Assembly (NCBI GenBank): GCA_021234155.1
Contig: JAJEKV010000003.1
Coordinates: forward strand, 7,566,413 to 7,630,412
DNA: 64,000 bases
From: Isoetes taiwanensis
Lineage: Eukaryota; Streptophyta; Lycopodiopsida; Isoetales; Isoetaceae
Direction: 5' to 3'
This document shows positions 21,901-32,683 of the stretch, in pieces. The stretch's first letter is position 1; each line of letters opens with the position of its first letter. Position numbers and translations under genes: made by a program. The notes under the pieces are model-generated. The model saw only the letters and a list, made by a program, of their open reading frames with translations, was not told the origin of the DNA and made no database searches.

Positions 21901-23529
21901 ATGTTCAAATACAAGTTTTAATACATAAGCTTGACACTACCGAAGTAGCGAACAAGATTTTTTAAGCTCAGAACAAGCACTTTAATCGGAGCAACAGGCG
22001 GATTGTTCTTGAATGGTACAAAACTACTGCAGCCCATCAACTTCTTTATGGTGAATAGTATAGACTAGTACCTTGCGTGATTCTTAGTGACTAGATTTAT
22101 GCCTACAAAAACAAGTACAAATTAATGATATATTTATAGAGAACTGTACTTACACATTCTATTAAATTCAAAGCATTTGCTAAAAGCAAATGAGATCTAA
22201 CAACCGCATGTAAATAATTGTATGCTATCAATCTTAAACTTGAGATCGCTTTGCATGTTCAGTATTTTCATATAACATTAGAGATGATAGAAGGCTACAT
22301 ACGTTTGTAATGGCCTTCTCTTGTGTCGGTATCAAAGACACGAAGAGATTATGCATAGAAATTTTACTGCCATATACGCATACCATGTATGAGTGAAGAT
22401 GGCCAACATGATTTAGTACAAGGGGTACTAGCATTTAATGAATAAGTGCCTTACTATATATATGAATGACTACATTTGAGATTCCTGTATTACCACTGCA
22501 TGAATACAATTTGATACTCAAATAAAATGCATGGAGAACAATCAGAACTCTTGGCGAATAACGTACATTGTTTGGCTTCTATGGTCTTCTCCTTCTCATG
22601 CTAACTTGGTATGGCATTTACCTTTATCTAACAATTATGAGGTGTTTCAAGAAGGCTCTCCTGCCACTTGCATGAAAGAAATGAAATTCAATTAATGCAC
22701 ATGCACACAACATTCAATGAGGTCTAAAGACTTTTACCTGCACTTTAGGTACTAATCTCTTGATGCTTCATGTGTGCAACAAATAATACCTTAAGGTTTA
22801 ATCATAATTATAGGTTAATTTAAAACAAAATTACATTTTCTAAATATGAAGCAAGGCAAACTAGATGTAGCCAAAATTTAAGAATACATGCAAATATACA
22901 AAAATACTGTCTCCAAAACAAAAATTCATTTTCTTACTGTGATGCAAAAAGAAGACTAGATGTAAAACAAAAACATGCAAGCAAAGCAAAATAGATGTAA
23001 TTAGAGTTTAAGAGTACATGAGATGTAATATGAGTTTAAGAATACATAAGATGTAATCAGAGTTTAAGAGGACATGAGATGTGATCAAAGTTTAAGAATA
23101 CATGTAAAATAAATTTAGATGTAAACCGGTTCCCCAACTCAAACTAAGACCGACCGATTCAAACTCCACAGTAGAATGATCTAAGAAGGCTTATTCGCCT
23201 AACAAGCAAGATAGAATGATCTGGTGATGAAGCATCATAAGAACGACGAAAGAGATTATAGCAGGATGATCAAAGAATGGATGATCCGGCCAGCAAGCAA
23301 GATAGAAGGATTTGGCGATGGAGCATGAGAGCGGGAGAGAAATGACCTCTGCACGTGGAGAGCGGGAGAGAAATGGCATTCACGTTTCAAAATTACCCCC
23401 AAATTCAAAATCCGCATGATTATTAATGACCATATTAATTAGCTTCATGGGTCAATTTTCTCTACATTTTGCATTTTGTAAATGTATAAATGTGTCCCTT
23501 TTTTTGCCTCCCCTTTCATGCTTCTACCC
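18963..23529. mobile_element. 4.6-kb TIR DNA transposon, no transposase recognised
   Basis: Ends GGGTAGAAGCACGAAAGG (18963-18980) and the complement of GGGTAGAAGCATGAAAGG (23512-23529) differ at one base. TTAG at 18959-18962 and 23530-23533 is the target duplication. Removal rejoins FLGL with AGYYRKF in pol. Inside, no ORF longer than 141 codons is seen and none looks like a transposase. The motif GATGTAA or its complement TTACATC recurs in both halves, with a short tandem run at 22990-23125 (GATGTAAT...AGAGTTTAAGA repeated). This could be the set of subterminal transposase-binding sites. It shares its ends with the 321-bp MITE at 5900-6220. Confidence 0.85.
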
Positions 23530-23530
23530 T

Positions 23531-23627
23531 TAGCAGGGTATTACCGGAAATTTGTTAAGGATTTTGCAAAGATTGCAGCACCTCTTACTGACCTTACGAA
23601 GCATATTTTTTATTTTTGGTCCAGCTA
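23531..23627 (+). CDS. pol: Pol part 2: end of RT (connection)
   Basis: The reading frame resumes with GCAGGGTATTACCGG (AGYYRKFVKDFAKIAAPL), the standard block after SFLGL in Ty3 RT, and stops at the junction with the SINE-like insert near 23627. This short piece proves that the 18963-23529 element inserted precisely. Confidence 0.85.
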
Positions 23628-23866
23628 GACTAGTCTTGTCACTAGAATATCATCTTGTACAGACTAGCTAGAAATATCCTACTGCCGGTCAAGGCAACCA
23701 AAGTGGAGGACACGTATAGGCACAAGTTCTACCACGTCGGGGATCATGGCCGTATAACCCCAGTAACCAACTCCCAAATATAAACATACACTGGCCGGGT
23801 TTGAACCCCCGACCAAGTGCACATTTATTTTGGCATTACTAGGCCTATACCAACTCACCACACATC
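23628..23866 (-). mobile_element. tRNA-derived SINE inserted in pol
   Basis: About 240 bp separate the RT end from the RNase H start (FQKLKDALTSAPVL). On the minus strand the segment begins TGTGTGGTGAGTTGGTATAGG, in which TGGTGAGTTGG fits an RNA polymerase III A box. GGTTCAAACCC follows about 40 bases later as a B box (complement near 23796-23807). The rest is unrelated, as in tRNA-headed SINEs. A clear target duplication or A-tail is not visible, so the borders are within about 10 bases. Confidence 0.6.
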
Positions 23867-24102
23867 AGTTTTCAGAAGCTTAAGGATGCTTTGACGTCCG
23901 CACCAGTCCTCACATTGTCGGATCCAGAGAAGGATAAGTTAGTAACAACAGATGCCAGTAAGATTGCTACCAGGGGAGTCCTCATGCAAGAAGGGAGGGT
24001 TATAGCCTACGATTCTAAGAAGATGAATGAGACCGAACAGCGATACCCTACCCATGATCAAGAATTGTTAGCTGTTGTTCGCGCTTTGCGTATATGGAGA
24101 CA
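23867..24102 (+). CDS. pol: Pol part 3: RNase H (first part)
   Basis: KLKDALTSAPVL, VTTDASKIATRGVLMQ (catalytic Asp in TDAS), VIAYDSKKMNETEQRYPTHDQELLAVVRALRIWRH. This is the Ty3 RNase H, cut after WRH by the LTR element at 24103. One extra T near 23870 slightly shifts the join. YLLGRRF continues at 34378 after the insert. Confidence 0.85.
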
Positions 24103-25783
24103 TGTTGGCCGGGTCAACCTACCCCAAGCCCGACAGAGTTCTTAGGCAATGGATGACAAAATAATAATACGAATGACAGCAAAAAATATAATTCCGTTAA
24201 TTACTTACGCCAACACCACCACAACTAGGCTCATAGCTTCCGTTATACCCCTTAAGCCTAGCCGCACCGCTTCCTTTTACTCCTTGCATTAATTATTATG
24301 TGAGTGCAAACTTGTAATATTTATTATCCTTGATTTGTTTTAGCATCACATGGTCTTAGAGTAATGTTCTCCTTGTTATTTTAATTTTATCTTTTTCTTT
24401 TATGTATAGGGAAATCAAAAGGTTTAACTTATTACTTATGAAATTGTTGGAACTTATAAAATTGTTAGGTTTAGTTAAACACTTAGTTAGGTTTTCACGT
24501 TGAAAATTGATTTAGGGCAAAAACCTGTTCGAGAAGGCAGCGGCCAAGGCAAATCCGGCTCCCTCTGGAATCACTCCGACTCCTTCCTCTCTCTGCTATG
24601 GCATGATCAAATCGGCCGTACCTCCTCCTATGCAATCGATTCGGCCTTCTCTGATTTTTTCTTCTTTTGCCAGATTGATTCTTCACGAAGGATGGGTTCT
24701 GCAGAATGGACAGCCTATTCTTGGGCTCTAATAATTAGTAGACTTAGTTGGGTTCAGCTTTTCGGCTTCTTCAGGGCCTAACTATGGCATGATAAGGGTT
24801 CCAGAAGCAGGTAACCAATTTCTGAAAAGACCACAGGCCGATTTGCTTTATAGCTTAGATTCTTGGGCAACAGGGTAACTCTGGGTTGTTTGCAGGCTCT
24901 ATCTTCCAAGCATGGGCAGTTTTATGGCAAAGGACCAGCAAAATCCGCACCGGCAAAGGGCTTCTTATGATTTACTACGATAAGAATTGTAGGTTCAAAG
25001 AACCAAAGCAACATCTATGACTGATTTTACTCAATAAAATTTCGATTTATTTCCTTCATGACATTAGAAACAGAGCAGCACATTTAACAATATTTTCCTT
25101 CTCTTTTTATCTCTGATTTCTTACTCATTCCATTTAGATTCTTGTTACAGCTTAAGACTCTTACAGATTCAAGACAAATACAAAAGATGCACAAGTATCA
25201 CAAAGGATTTCCTTCAGGGTAAATCCTTGGGAAAACTTGCTGCCAATACAATCAGACAGAATTTATTTAACTTAGATTTCTTCACAACACTCACACACAA
25301 AAGGGTTATTCATTCACACAAAATAGCATCATCATAAACTAGAAAGGAAGACATCATGCACACGCAATGATGGACCGTAATCATACCGGATGCTCAAGCA
25401 GCAGCAGAGAGCACACCGACAGGCACAAAAAGGTAGTTTTTTCATTCACGCTTGTTTTCCTCTTATACAATTCCAATAAAATCTGACCTTTAAAAAATAC
25501 AATCTTTGCCCTCCATGTGGAAAACTTCCTTAAGCTCCAAGATTTTGACACCTAAGCGATCCTTGACCTTCCATCTCCTCCAATCACATCATTTGTGCTT
25601 TCTCCTTACCATTAAAATTCGAATTTCTAATGGTCTTCAATAATATAAGCACCCAAATCTTCAAAAAAATAACCTTGTAACTATGCACTTTGGTCGATTT
25701 TGAGCCCATACTTCTTCATTGCAGCTTCTTTCCACAATTTGCTTTCACTCAAAAATCAAAATTTCTCTTGTCGACCGCCCACA
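24103..25783 (-). repeat. 3' LTR of the Tat/Athila-like element
   Basis: About 1.68 kb, bounded by TG...CA on the coding strand (TGTGG... to ...GGCCAACA). It is the same length, within 10 bases, as the right LTR. Many differences between the two are of the form CAG/CTG here against CG in the right copy, for example TTCAGGG at 24771 against TTCGGGG at 33353. Confidence 0.92.
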
Positions 25784-26680
25784 TTATCCCCCTTACTTGT
25801 ATTCGACGCCTCGACGAACTTGTTTTCAAAAAATCTGCCAAGATGATAAAAGATTGACTAGAACTTCTCATTTCCCTTAGCAAGGTAGCAACACCATTAT
25901 TAACCGGATTAAAAAACCTCGCCCTTTCGGGTTTCGAGGAAAAACCCCGTAATAATGATGTCACTATCCTTGTTAGGGTCCTCTCGATCCGCATCAACCT
26001 CATCCTATTCCGTTATTTTGAACTTGCCGGGATGGAGACAATGGCCAGCAATACGGGAAATGGAAAACAATGGTAAAGAAAACAATGGTCATGGTTGGTA
26101 AGCCAACTAAAAACAGATGGACATGAAATGATGGAAAAAAATGATGCTCCCGCAAATGAAAAAATAACGTTAGTAGAACATATGGTCGCTAATATGGTGA
26201 AGCCGATTGCAAAAGACTTTATGATTTGAATGATATGAATGAATGAAAGGTGTATGGTTTGACTAATTATGAAGAACAACCGTGAACCTCGCCATGGAAA
26301 CAAAAATTAGTAAAAACATTGTCACCTGATGGTAAAGCTTACATGGCGTAACTTTAATGGATTGACATGGAGTGGATGAGTGTAATGTGAAATGAATTGA
26401 CTAAAAATGGAGACAAGCGTGAACCTATCATGGAAACCATAAAAGTTAGTAACAAATTGTCACCTGGATGCGGTTGATTTGGCGCCTTTATGGATTGAAT
26501 GAGGTGTAAGAATGAAAAATGAGATGAATTTGAGTAATTACGAGAGCAAGCAGATGAATAATAAGAAAAATCAAATTCTTTATTTTTTTTTTTTTATTTA
26601 TTTTTTTTTTTTTTTTTTAATAATTTTTCCCTTATTATGCTATTATCCCCCTTACTTGTATTCATCGCCTCGATGAATTA
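25784..26680 (-). other. 3' untranslated spacer with a duplicated polypurine tract
   Basis: On the coding strand TTCGTCGAGGCG...AAGTAAGGGGGATAA ends exactly at the 3' LTR (25784-25808). A near copy lies at 26640-26676 (TTCATCGAGGCG...AAGTAAGGGGGATAA), about 855 bp upstream. The spacer contains another direct repeat (about 26287-26335 and 26411-26470: CGTGAACCT...CATGGAAAC...TTGTCACCTG) and a long T tract at 26580-26620. It has no ORF. Confidence 0.7.
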
Positions 26681-26799
26681 CATTGCATCCGGAAGTTTCT
26701 TGAAAGTCCTTGGTGCATAATATGGCTTAAGATCGGCACCATTAATTCGCGTTGGGAGCTCATTCCCCAGAAATCTTGCAATGACACGTAACCGCTTAG

Positions 26800-27830
26800 G
26801 AAAAATTTTAAGGACTACATATGGTCCCCGCCCATCTCATTCTCAACTTTCCGTGTTTCTTCCAATGTTTTGAATCATATAACAATACCAAATCATTTTC
26901 CACAAATTCTTTATTTTTATTATGAGCATCATACCATGTTTTACGTTGCCTTTGGAGTGCTTCTCTAGCCATGTATGCATGAAGACGTTTCATCTAGCTT
27001 CTCTAATTCTTGCAAGCGTGCCTTAAGACTACCATCTTCATCAAGCTTTTCCCCTTACAGCCACTTTCGTAATGATGGAATTTCTATTTCAATAGGTAAG
27101 ATGGCCTCTTGGCCATACACTAACATGAAGGGAGTAGATTTCGTGGTAACTTTGTAAGCTATTCTATAGGCCCATAATGCATCTAACAATCTCTTATCCC
27201 AATCAGTCCTATTAGCGCTACAAATCTTCGCCATTATATTACATAGAGTTTTATTGGTTCTTTCAACCTGGCCATTAGCTTGAGGATGATAGGGTGTACT
27301 CTTTCTATGGGCTATGGCGTAGCGTTCTCACCAAGGTAGCGCCCACATCATTGATAAAGTGTGAACCTCTATCACTAACCAACTCTAAGGGACACCCAAA
27401 CCTAGTAATGATGTTTTCATATAAGAAAGTTGCTACACTAGCTGCATTAGCATTTCTCAATGCTTTTGCCTCAACCCATTTGGTAACATAATCCGTGCAC
27501 ACCAATATATACTCACAACGGGTTTGAGCTGAAGGAGGATTAATGGGACCTACAAAATCTATCCCCCATTTTTCAAAAGGTAATATGGGAACTATCGGGT
27601 TCGAGGCATAGAATCTCGCCTAGTAGGTCGACCCAATCTTTGGCAAAGGTCACAATGTTTTACCCGGATTGTTACATCATGGTACAAACTAGGCCACCAA
27701 TAACCAACATTTAACACTTTCTTAGCAAAGGACATCTCGGCAAAAAATGACCTCCAAATAGGGGAATCATGGCAAGCTCTAATGACCTTTTGCACTTCAT
27801 GAGGGAATATGCATCTATGCAGATATCATC
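26800..27830 (-). CDS. pol: Integrase of the Tat/Athila-like element (broken)
   Basis: From 27795 down: HHCC zinc finger with KHCDLCQRLGR; catalytic core with DYVTKWVEAKAL (first Asp) at about 27500 and ITRFGCPLELVSDRGSHF (second Asp) near 27390; C-terminal part EALQRQRKTWYDAHN and LRMRWAG near 26820, a GPY/F-like module. Several frame jumps separate these blocks, so the ORF is not continuous in this copy. Confidence 0.8.
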
Positions 27831-28171
27831 TTTACCTACCCTATACAAGGTTCCGCCAGCAAAGTGAAAGGTTTACATTTTTGAATTAATCTTTTCCTTT
27901 CTATGGCTCTCATATCATCCGAAATTCACCAAAGGAAAGGAATTCGCCACATCAACATACCATTCTCGAACTGCGGTCACCATAAACAAGTTAGCATCGG
28001 GCAAGTCATCTTTTACCCCTTTATCGTTAGAATCACTCAATAATCGCGATAAATGGTCACAGGGTGCATGAGATTTTCCCGGTTTTACAATTATATCGAA
28101 ATTGAAACTCTTGCAACATGAGTAACCATCTAGTTATTCTTCCCGCTCGCAAGGTTTTAAAATTAAATATC

Positions 28172-29369
28172 TCAATGCTTGGTGGTCAACAAAAATACAA
28201 ATTCTTTTCCCAATAAATAGTGGCTAAACTTTATAATTGAATAAATCATGCCCAATCCTTCCCTTTCGGTTGTTGAATAATTCTTTTCTGCATTAGACAA
28301 TTGACGACTAGCATAATAAATTGGATGATCCCACCCATCTTGTTGTGGTTGTGACAAAATACTTCCTATTGCATATCCTGAAGAGTCTACATGGACATGA
28401 AATTCCCTTTCCCAATTAGGAAAACTAAGTATGGGTGCGCTTATTAGTGCTTCTTTTAAACTTGTAAATGCTTTTTGACATTCTTGTGTCCATCGATATT
28501 CTTTCCCCTTTAAGGAGTGCGCTTAATGGTAAAGCCTTATTAGCATAATATCTTATGAATCTTCGATGATACCCTATATGCCCAAGAAATGCTTGTAATT
28601 GCTTAATGTTAGTAGGTGGCTCCAATTCAAAATAACTTTAGTCTTATCGGGGGTCAATTGCAATACCCTTGCCCGAAATGATCCTACCCAACAACGTCCC
28701 ATGGGTAACTCCAAACAAACATTTCATAGGGTTTAGAGATATACCATATTCTCGACATTTCATAAAGCATAATCTGAGTTTCTCCCGATGTTCTTGTCTG
28801 GTACTAAAAACACAGAAATCATCAAGAAACACTTCCATAAAGTCTCTTAGATAATCTTTAAATGCACCCGTAACTACCCTTTGGAAAGTGGCAGGAGCAT
28901 TACACAACCCAAATGGCATATAACCTTATACATGTAGCACCCCCATTCCGTGACAAATGTGGTTTTTTCCCTATCTTCCTTGGCAATACTCACCTGATTG
29001 TACCCACTGAACCCGTCAAGAAAAGAATAGTACTCATGGCCAAAGAACCGAATCAATAACGTTATCGATGAAAGGAACAGAAACCCATCCTTAATGGTGG
29101 CAAAGATTTAATTTTCTATAGTCCACACACACCCTTAATTTTTTAGACTTTTTTGGAACTATAACTATTGGGGACAACCACTCACTAGTTTCCACCGGTT
29201 CAATAAACTTAGCTTTAATTAAATTATCCAGCTCTTCCCTTACCACCTTTGAGTAATGAGGGTTCATCCCGTAGGGTCGCTGCCTTATAGCTTTTGTGTT
29301 AGCTTCAAGTACAATTCTATGCACACTTAACTCGGGTGATATACCCTTCGAGATCCTCATACGTCCCAT
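28172..29369 (-). CDS. pol: Reverse transcriptase and RNase H of the Tat/Athila-like element (broken)
   Basis: Blocks from 29369 down: AIRQRPYGMNPHYSKVVREE; FIEPVETSEWLSPIVIVPKK and LRVCVDYRKLN; then SFLDGFSGYNQVSIAKEDREKTTF (29030-28960). Next come MPFGLCNAPATFQR and EVFLDDFCVFS with the catalytic Asp pair (near 28840), LEPPTNIKQLQAFLGHIGYHRRF (28625), and RNase H with IYYASRQLSNAEKNYSTTEREGLGMIY (28335). Four or more one-base shifts occur, several at C or G runs. Confidence 0.88.
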
Positions 29370-29995
29370 GCAAAGACATCCTTAAACTCCATGAGGAGAT
29401 CCTTATATTCTTTATGTTCTTCACCAAGATTAAGTTTTCCCAATCGCACCATCTTGGGTTCTCCCGAAGTACCTAAATTCAACTCATCATAAGTGGGACG
29501 GGTTAGCATTTGTTGGACTTCCTTGGATGCACAATGGGAGGGGGTTTCTTTTAGCTTGGGTTCTCCCTCCTCAAATTTTGAGAAGTACTCGATATCTCTC
29601 CTCTTCTTCTTCCTTTATAGTTTCATTTACTTCTTCCACATTTACAAAGAAAAACATTTACACCATTCATCCATTCCTCTAAAGCCACAGATGAAGTATC
29701 ATCCCTCATTGTTAGTTTTTCATAATCCTCTTGCTCTACATAAACTTGGTCTACTTCTATTTCATTATTATTTTCGTTACTATCTACATCATCATCATTA
29801 TTATCAACATGCATATCTTCAATTGAGGAACTAGTATCACTATCATTGTCATCCTTATTACCAGATTGAACATGGACCCTTATCTTGATTAAATTATTCC
29901 CATCTCCAATTTGCAAATAGCCTGTAGACCAATCATGTTTAGCTGATGCTTGCATTAACCATGGCCTTCCTAACAATAATGGATAAGTGCATGCA

Positions 29996-31510
29996 CTATT
30001 TGGCATCTTTAAAATGACATAATCCACAAAGAAAGTCACACCAAAGAATTAAGGTTTTAATCCCAGTAACTAATCCCAAAGGTGTTACCTTTCGTTGATC
30101 CGCCATCCTCACTATAAAACTTACAGGCATAGGTTCTGGCAAATCTAGTTTCCTCCACATACTCTCAGGCATAATGTTCACGCCCGAGCCACCATCAATA
30201 GTGCAATTTCGTATCACTCGCCCACTTATTTCCACATCCAGACAAGGTGAACTCATATCTGCAATTATAGGCCATGCGGAATTGACAACTACTTCTTTAT
30301 GACTTTTTAATGCGGCCAAGACCACCTTACGACAACTAGGAGCGATTTGCAATAATTGTTTAAATGTTAAGGAAGGACTTTTATTTTCCAAATCCTTCAA
30401 AATATCATAGGGTTGTTCTTCCTTTAAATTCAAAACTCTAGTGTACTTCTTACGTTTACCCTTATCCGTATTTTCTTTATTAGACTCGAAATCATTTAAA
30501 ATTTCTTTAACTTCCATTGGATGGGGGAGTTGGTCAATATCTTCAAACAACGCTTCGGGTTCCTCAACCTCACTAACTTCATTATCCCCTTCATTTATCA
30601 CATGTGCTTCATTTTCTTCTTCTCTGAGTCTTCTTGCCCCACGAGTCTCCACAACATAACTTGGGATATTAACTTCGGCCCACATACACACAACTCGACT
30701 ATCTACCACCACTTCCTTTCCCTTATTATTAGAAGATGGTTCCCCTCTTGCCTTTAATTTGTGAGGACAATTTTCTTGGCTATGTAGGCCTTGGGTTTGG
30801 CAGATCCCGCATATGGGTTGATATCCAACTTGTCTCATAGGATTAGGACAATGAGGTGCTATATGACCTATCTCTCCACATCTATAACATTGGGGTGGAG
30901 GCCTCTTCATAACTCTAGGACGATTTTGCCTTTCCTCCACGTTGGTAGCATAAGCTGCAGGATAAAAGGGTTGTGCTTGATAAGTAGGGGTAGGGGTATT
31001 AGGATTAGCTTCCATTCTCCAAAAATAGCATCTTTCTGTAGGGTGATTAGTTTTACCACACTTTTTACAAGGAATTGGTATGTTTGCAGGAGTAGGACAC
31101 TCAGATGGTAAATGGCCATAACCCTTGCATTTCACACACCACATGTTAGTCCTCTCATTGTTTACTTGTGGCTTATTACTCACACCTCTTACCCAATTCA
31201 ATTGCATCTCGTTCATTTTATTAGTAAGAGTCTCTACCACCTTTTCTAACTTTTTATCAACCCCTTCCTCTATGGTTGGCTTTGTTATTGGGGCACCACT
31301 CCCTAATGTGGCTAGCCTACTATAATCTATGGTACCCAAGTCACTAGGCGTGACACCCAACATTCCCAAGTGAGGGCTTGCTAAAGGGGGTTCTAGAGGG
31401 TTCTTGAGGGCTACCCCACCCAACACAGAAGGCATAATCAACCCGGGATTATAATGGCGGGCCATAGTTAGCTTGGCTTGTTCCCAGCTTAGCCGCAATC
31501 TTGATGGCAC
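29996..31510 (-). CDS. gag: Gag-protease ORF of the Tat/Athila-like element, four zinc knuckles
   Basis: A 504-codon open frame. A helical gag C-terminal part is followed by four Cys/His knuckles: CVKCKGYGHLPSEC, CKKCGKTNHPTERC, CYRCGEIGHIAPHC and the variant CGICQTQGLHSQENC. An acidic linker with Glu-rich segments follows, then the protease with CTIDGGSGVNIMPESM (DGG instead of DTG/DSG) at about 30170. The frame shifts at the end, and the protease C-terminus (FVDYVILKM, LLGRPWLMQ) is found at 30039-29940. Gag sequence also extends upstream in broken frames to about 32236 (MNWGLDAERRKKSIEKQEAERS, a coiled coil). Four knuckles are more than the one or two usual in plant Ty3 gag. Confidence 0.85.
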   Translation of the reverse strand: MPSRLRLSWEQAKLTMARHYNPGLIMPSVLGGVALKNPLEPPLASPHLGMLGVTPSDLGTIDYSRLATLGSGAPITKPTIEEGVDKKLEKVVETLTNKMNEMQLNWVRGVSNKPQVNNERTNMWCVKCKGYGHLPSECPTPANIPIPCKKCGKTNHPTERCYFWRMEANPNTPTPTYQAQPFYPAAYATNVEERQNRPRVMKRPPPQCYRCGEIGHIAPHCPNPMRQVGYQPICGICQTQGLHSQENCPHKLKARGEPSSNNKGKEVVVDSRVVCMWAEVNIPSYVVETRGARRLREEENEAHVINEGDNEVSEVEEPEALFEDIDQLPHPMEVKEILNDFESNKENTDKGKRKKYTRVLNLKEEQPYDILKDLENKSPSLTFKQLLQIAPSCRKVVLAALKSHKEVVVNSAWPIIADMSSPCLDVEISGRVIRNCTIDGGSGVNIMPESMWRKLDLPEPMPVSFIVRMADQRKVTPLGLVTGIKTLILWCDFLCGLCHFKDAK

Positions 31511-32250
31511 TTTCTAAATCTGCCGGGTTTGACCCTTAGTGAAAAAGCCCAAATCCGGTGGTAACCCATTTGTAAAGTATCTTACTTGATCCTCAACTGT
31601 AGGGGTGGGCTCTCTTTTGGCTACCAACCGCCTAAACCTCAAAGACATAGCTCTCATAGACTTTCATTAGGCAAAGAAGCGTAAATATGTTAGCTCATCA
31701 TTTATTCTTTCTTGAAGGCCAATAGGCCTAAAGGCCTTTAAAAATGCTTTTCTAAGGTCATCCCAAGTCAAAAAGGGGTAATACTCCTAGAGGTTCTATA
31801 CCATTCCATTGCCCCATCCTCTAAGGTTGCTCCAAACAGCCCCTAAGTCTTTCAAAGATTACCATCTTCTTGATTGGCCTCACTAATAGTCGAAATGATT
31901 GAATGTGAGAATCGACCTCCCCCCTTTCAAAGGTGAAAAGGTTGGGTATTTCATTTTAGAAGTTTTAGTTGCCATGGGATTAAGAATCAAGTATTAGAAG
32001 GAGTTAATAAACTGGGTTTCCTCTTCACTACTTTCCCCGGGCTAGAGGGTATGGTGCTACTTTTGCTACTAAACCCTTGCTCTACTAATAGTCTTTCTTC
32101 TTCCAAGACTTGCTCTTTTAATTCCCTTCTTTTTTGTTCTCTAAACTCTAGTCTAGCACTACGTTCAGCCTCTTGCTTCTCGATGCTCTTCTTTCTCCTT
32201 TCAGCATCCAGGCCCCAATTCATGCAAAAACTTTAATTACTGGAACAAAT

Positions 32251-32290
<40 letters not shown>

Positions 32291-32683
32291 ACGTGAGGGT
32301 GGATGCCCCCTCTTGGCTTACAAAATCTTCAAATGAAGATTGCCTAAGTCTTCTTACAAATTCTTCTGGTTCCCAACCATCCAGGAATTGGTCGTGGTTC
32401 CTCCCATGGTCCACCGTCTCCCCAACCACTATTAGGTTGAATTCTCTTACGAGGATTATTTAAAATAAGTACTTTGTGCTTAGTGATGGGTAAATGTGGC
32501 CAATTTTCCATTCCTGCAAGCCATTATACATCCAACAAAAATTTAATAAATTTTATTTTATTTTATTTATTTTTATTCTCTTTTTTTTTTTTCGAAAATA
32601 TAACAAAAAATTCAAAAGTTGTACTATTATTCGTCAACACGATTACCCTTTAGTTTATTTTTCTCGCAATGCCCCCCACTAAA

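Noticed and set aside
22990-23125. CRISPR-like array
   Set aside because: Repeats are short, imperfect and directly adjacent without unique spacers, inside a plant transposon.
23790-23866. A true tRNA gene on the minus strand
   Set aside because: Boxes A and B are present, but the acceptor and anticodon stems do not pair; better read as a SINE head.
32250-32290. Poly-T tract as the tail of a LINE or SINE
   Set aside because: It lies inside the Tat/Athila-like element between LTR and gag without target duplications or element body.
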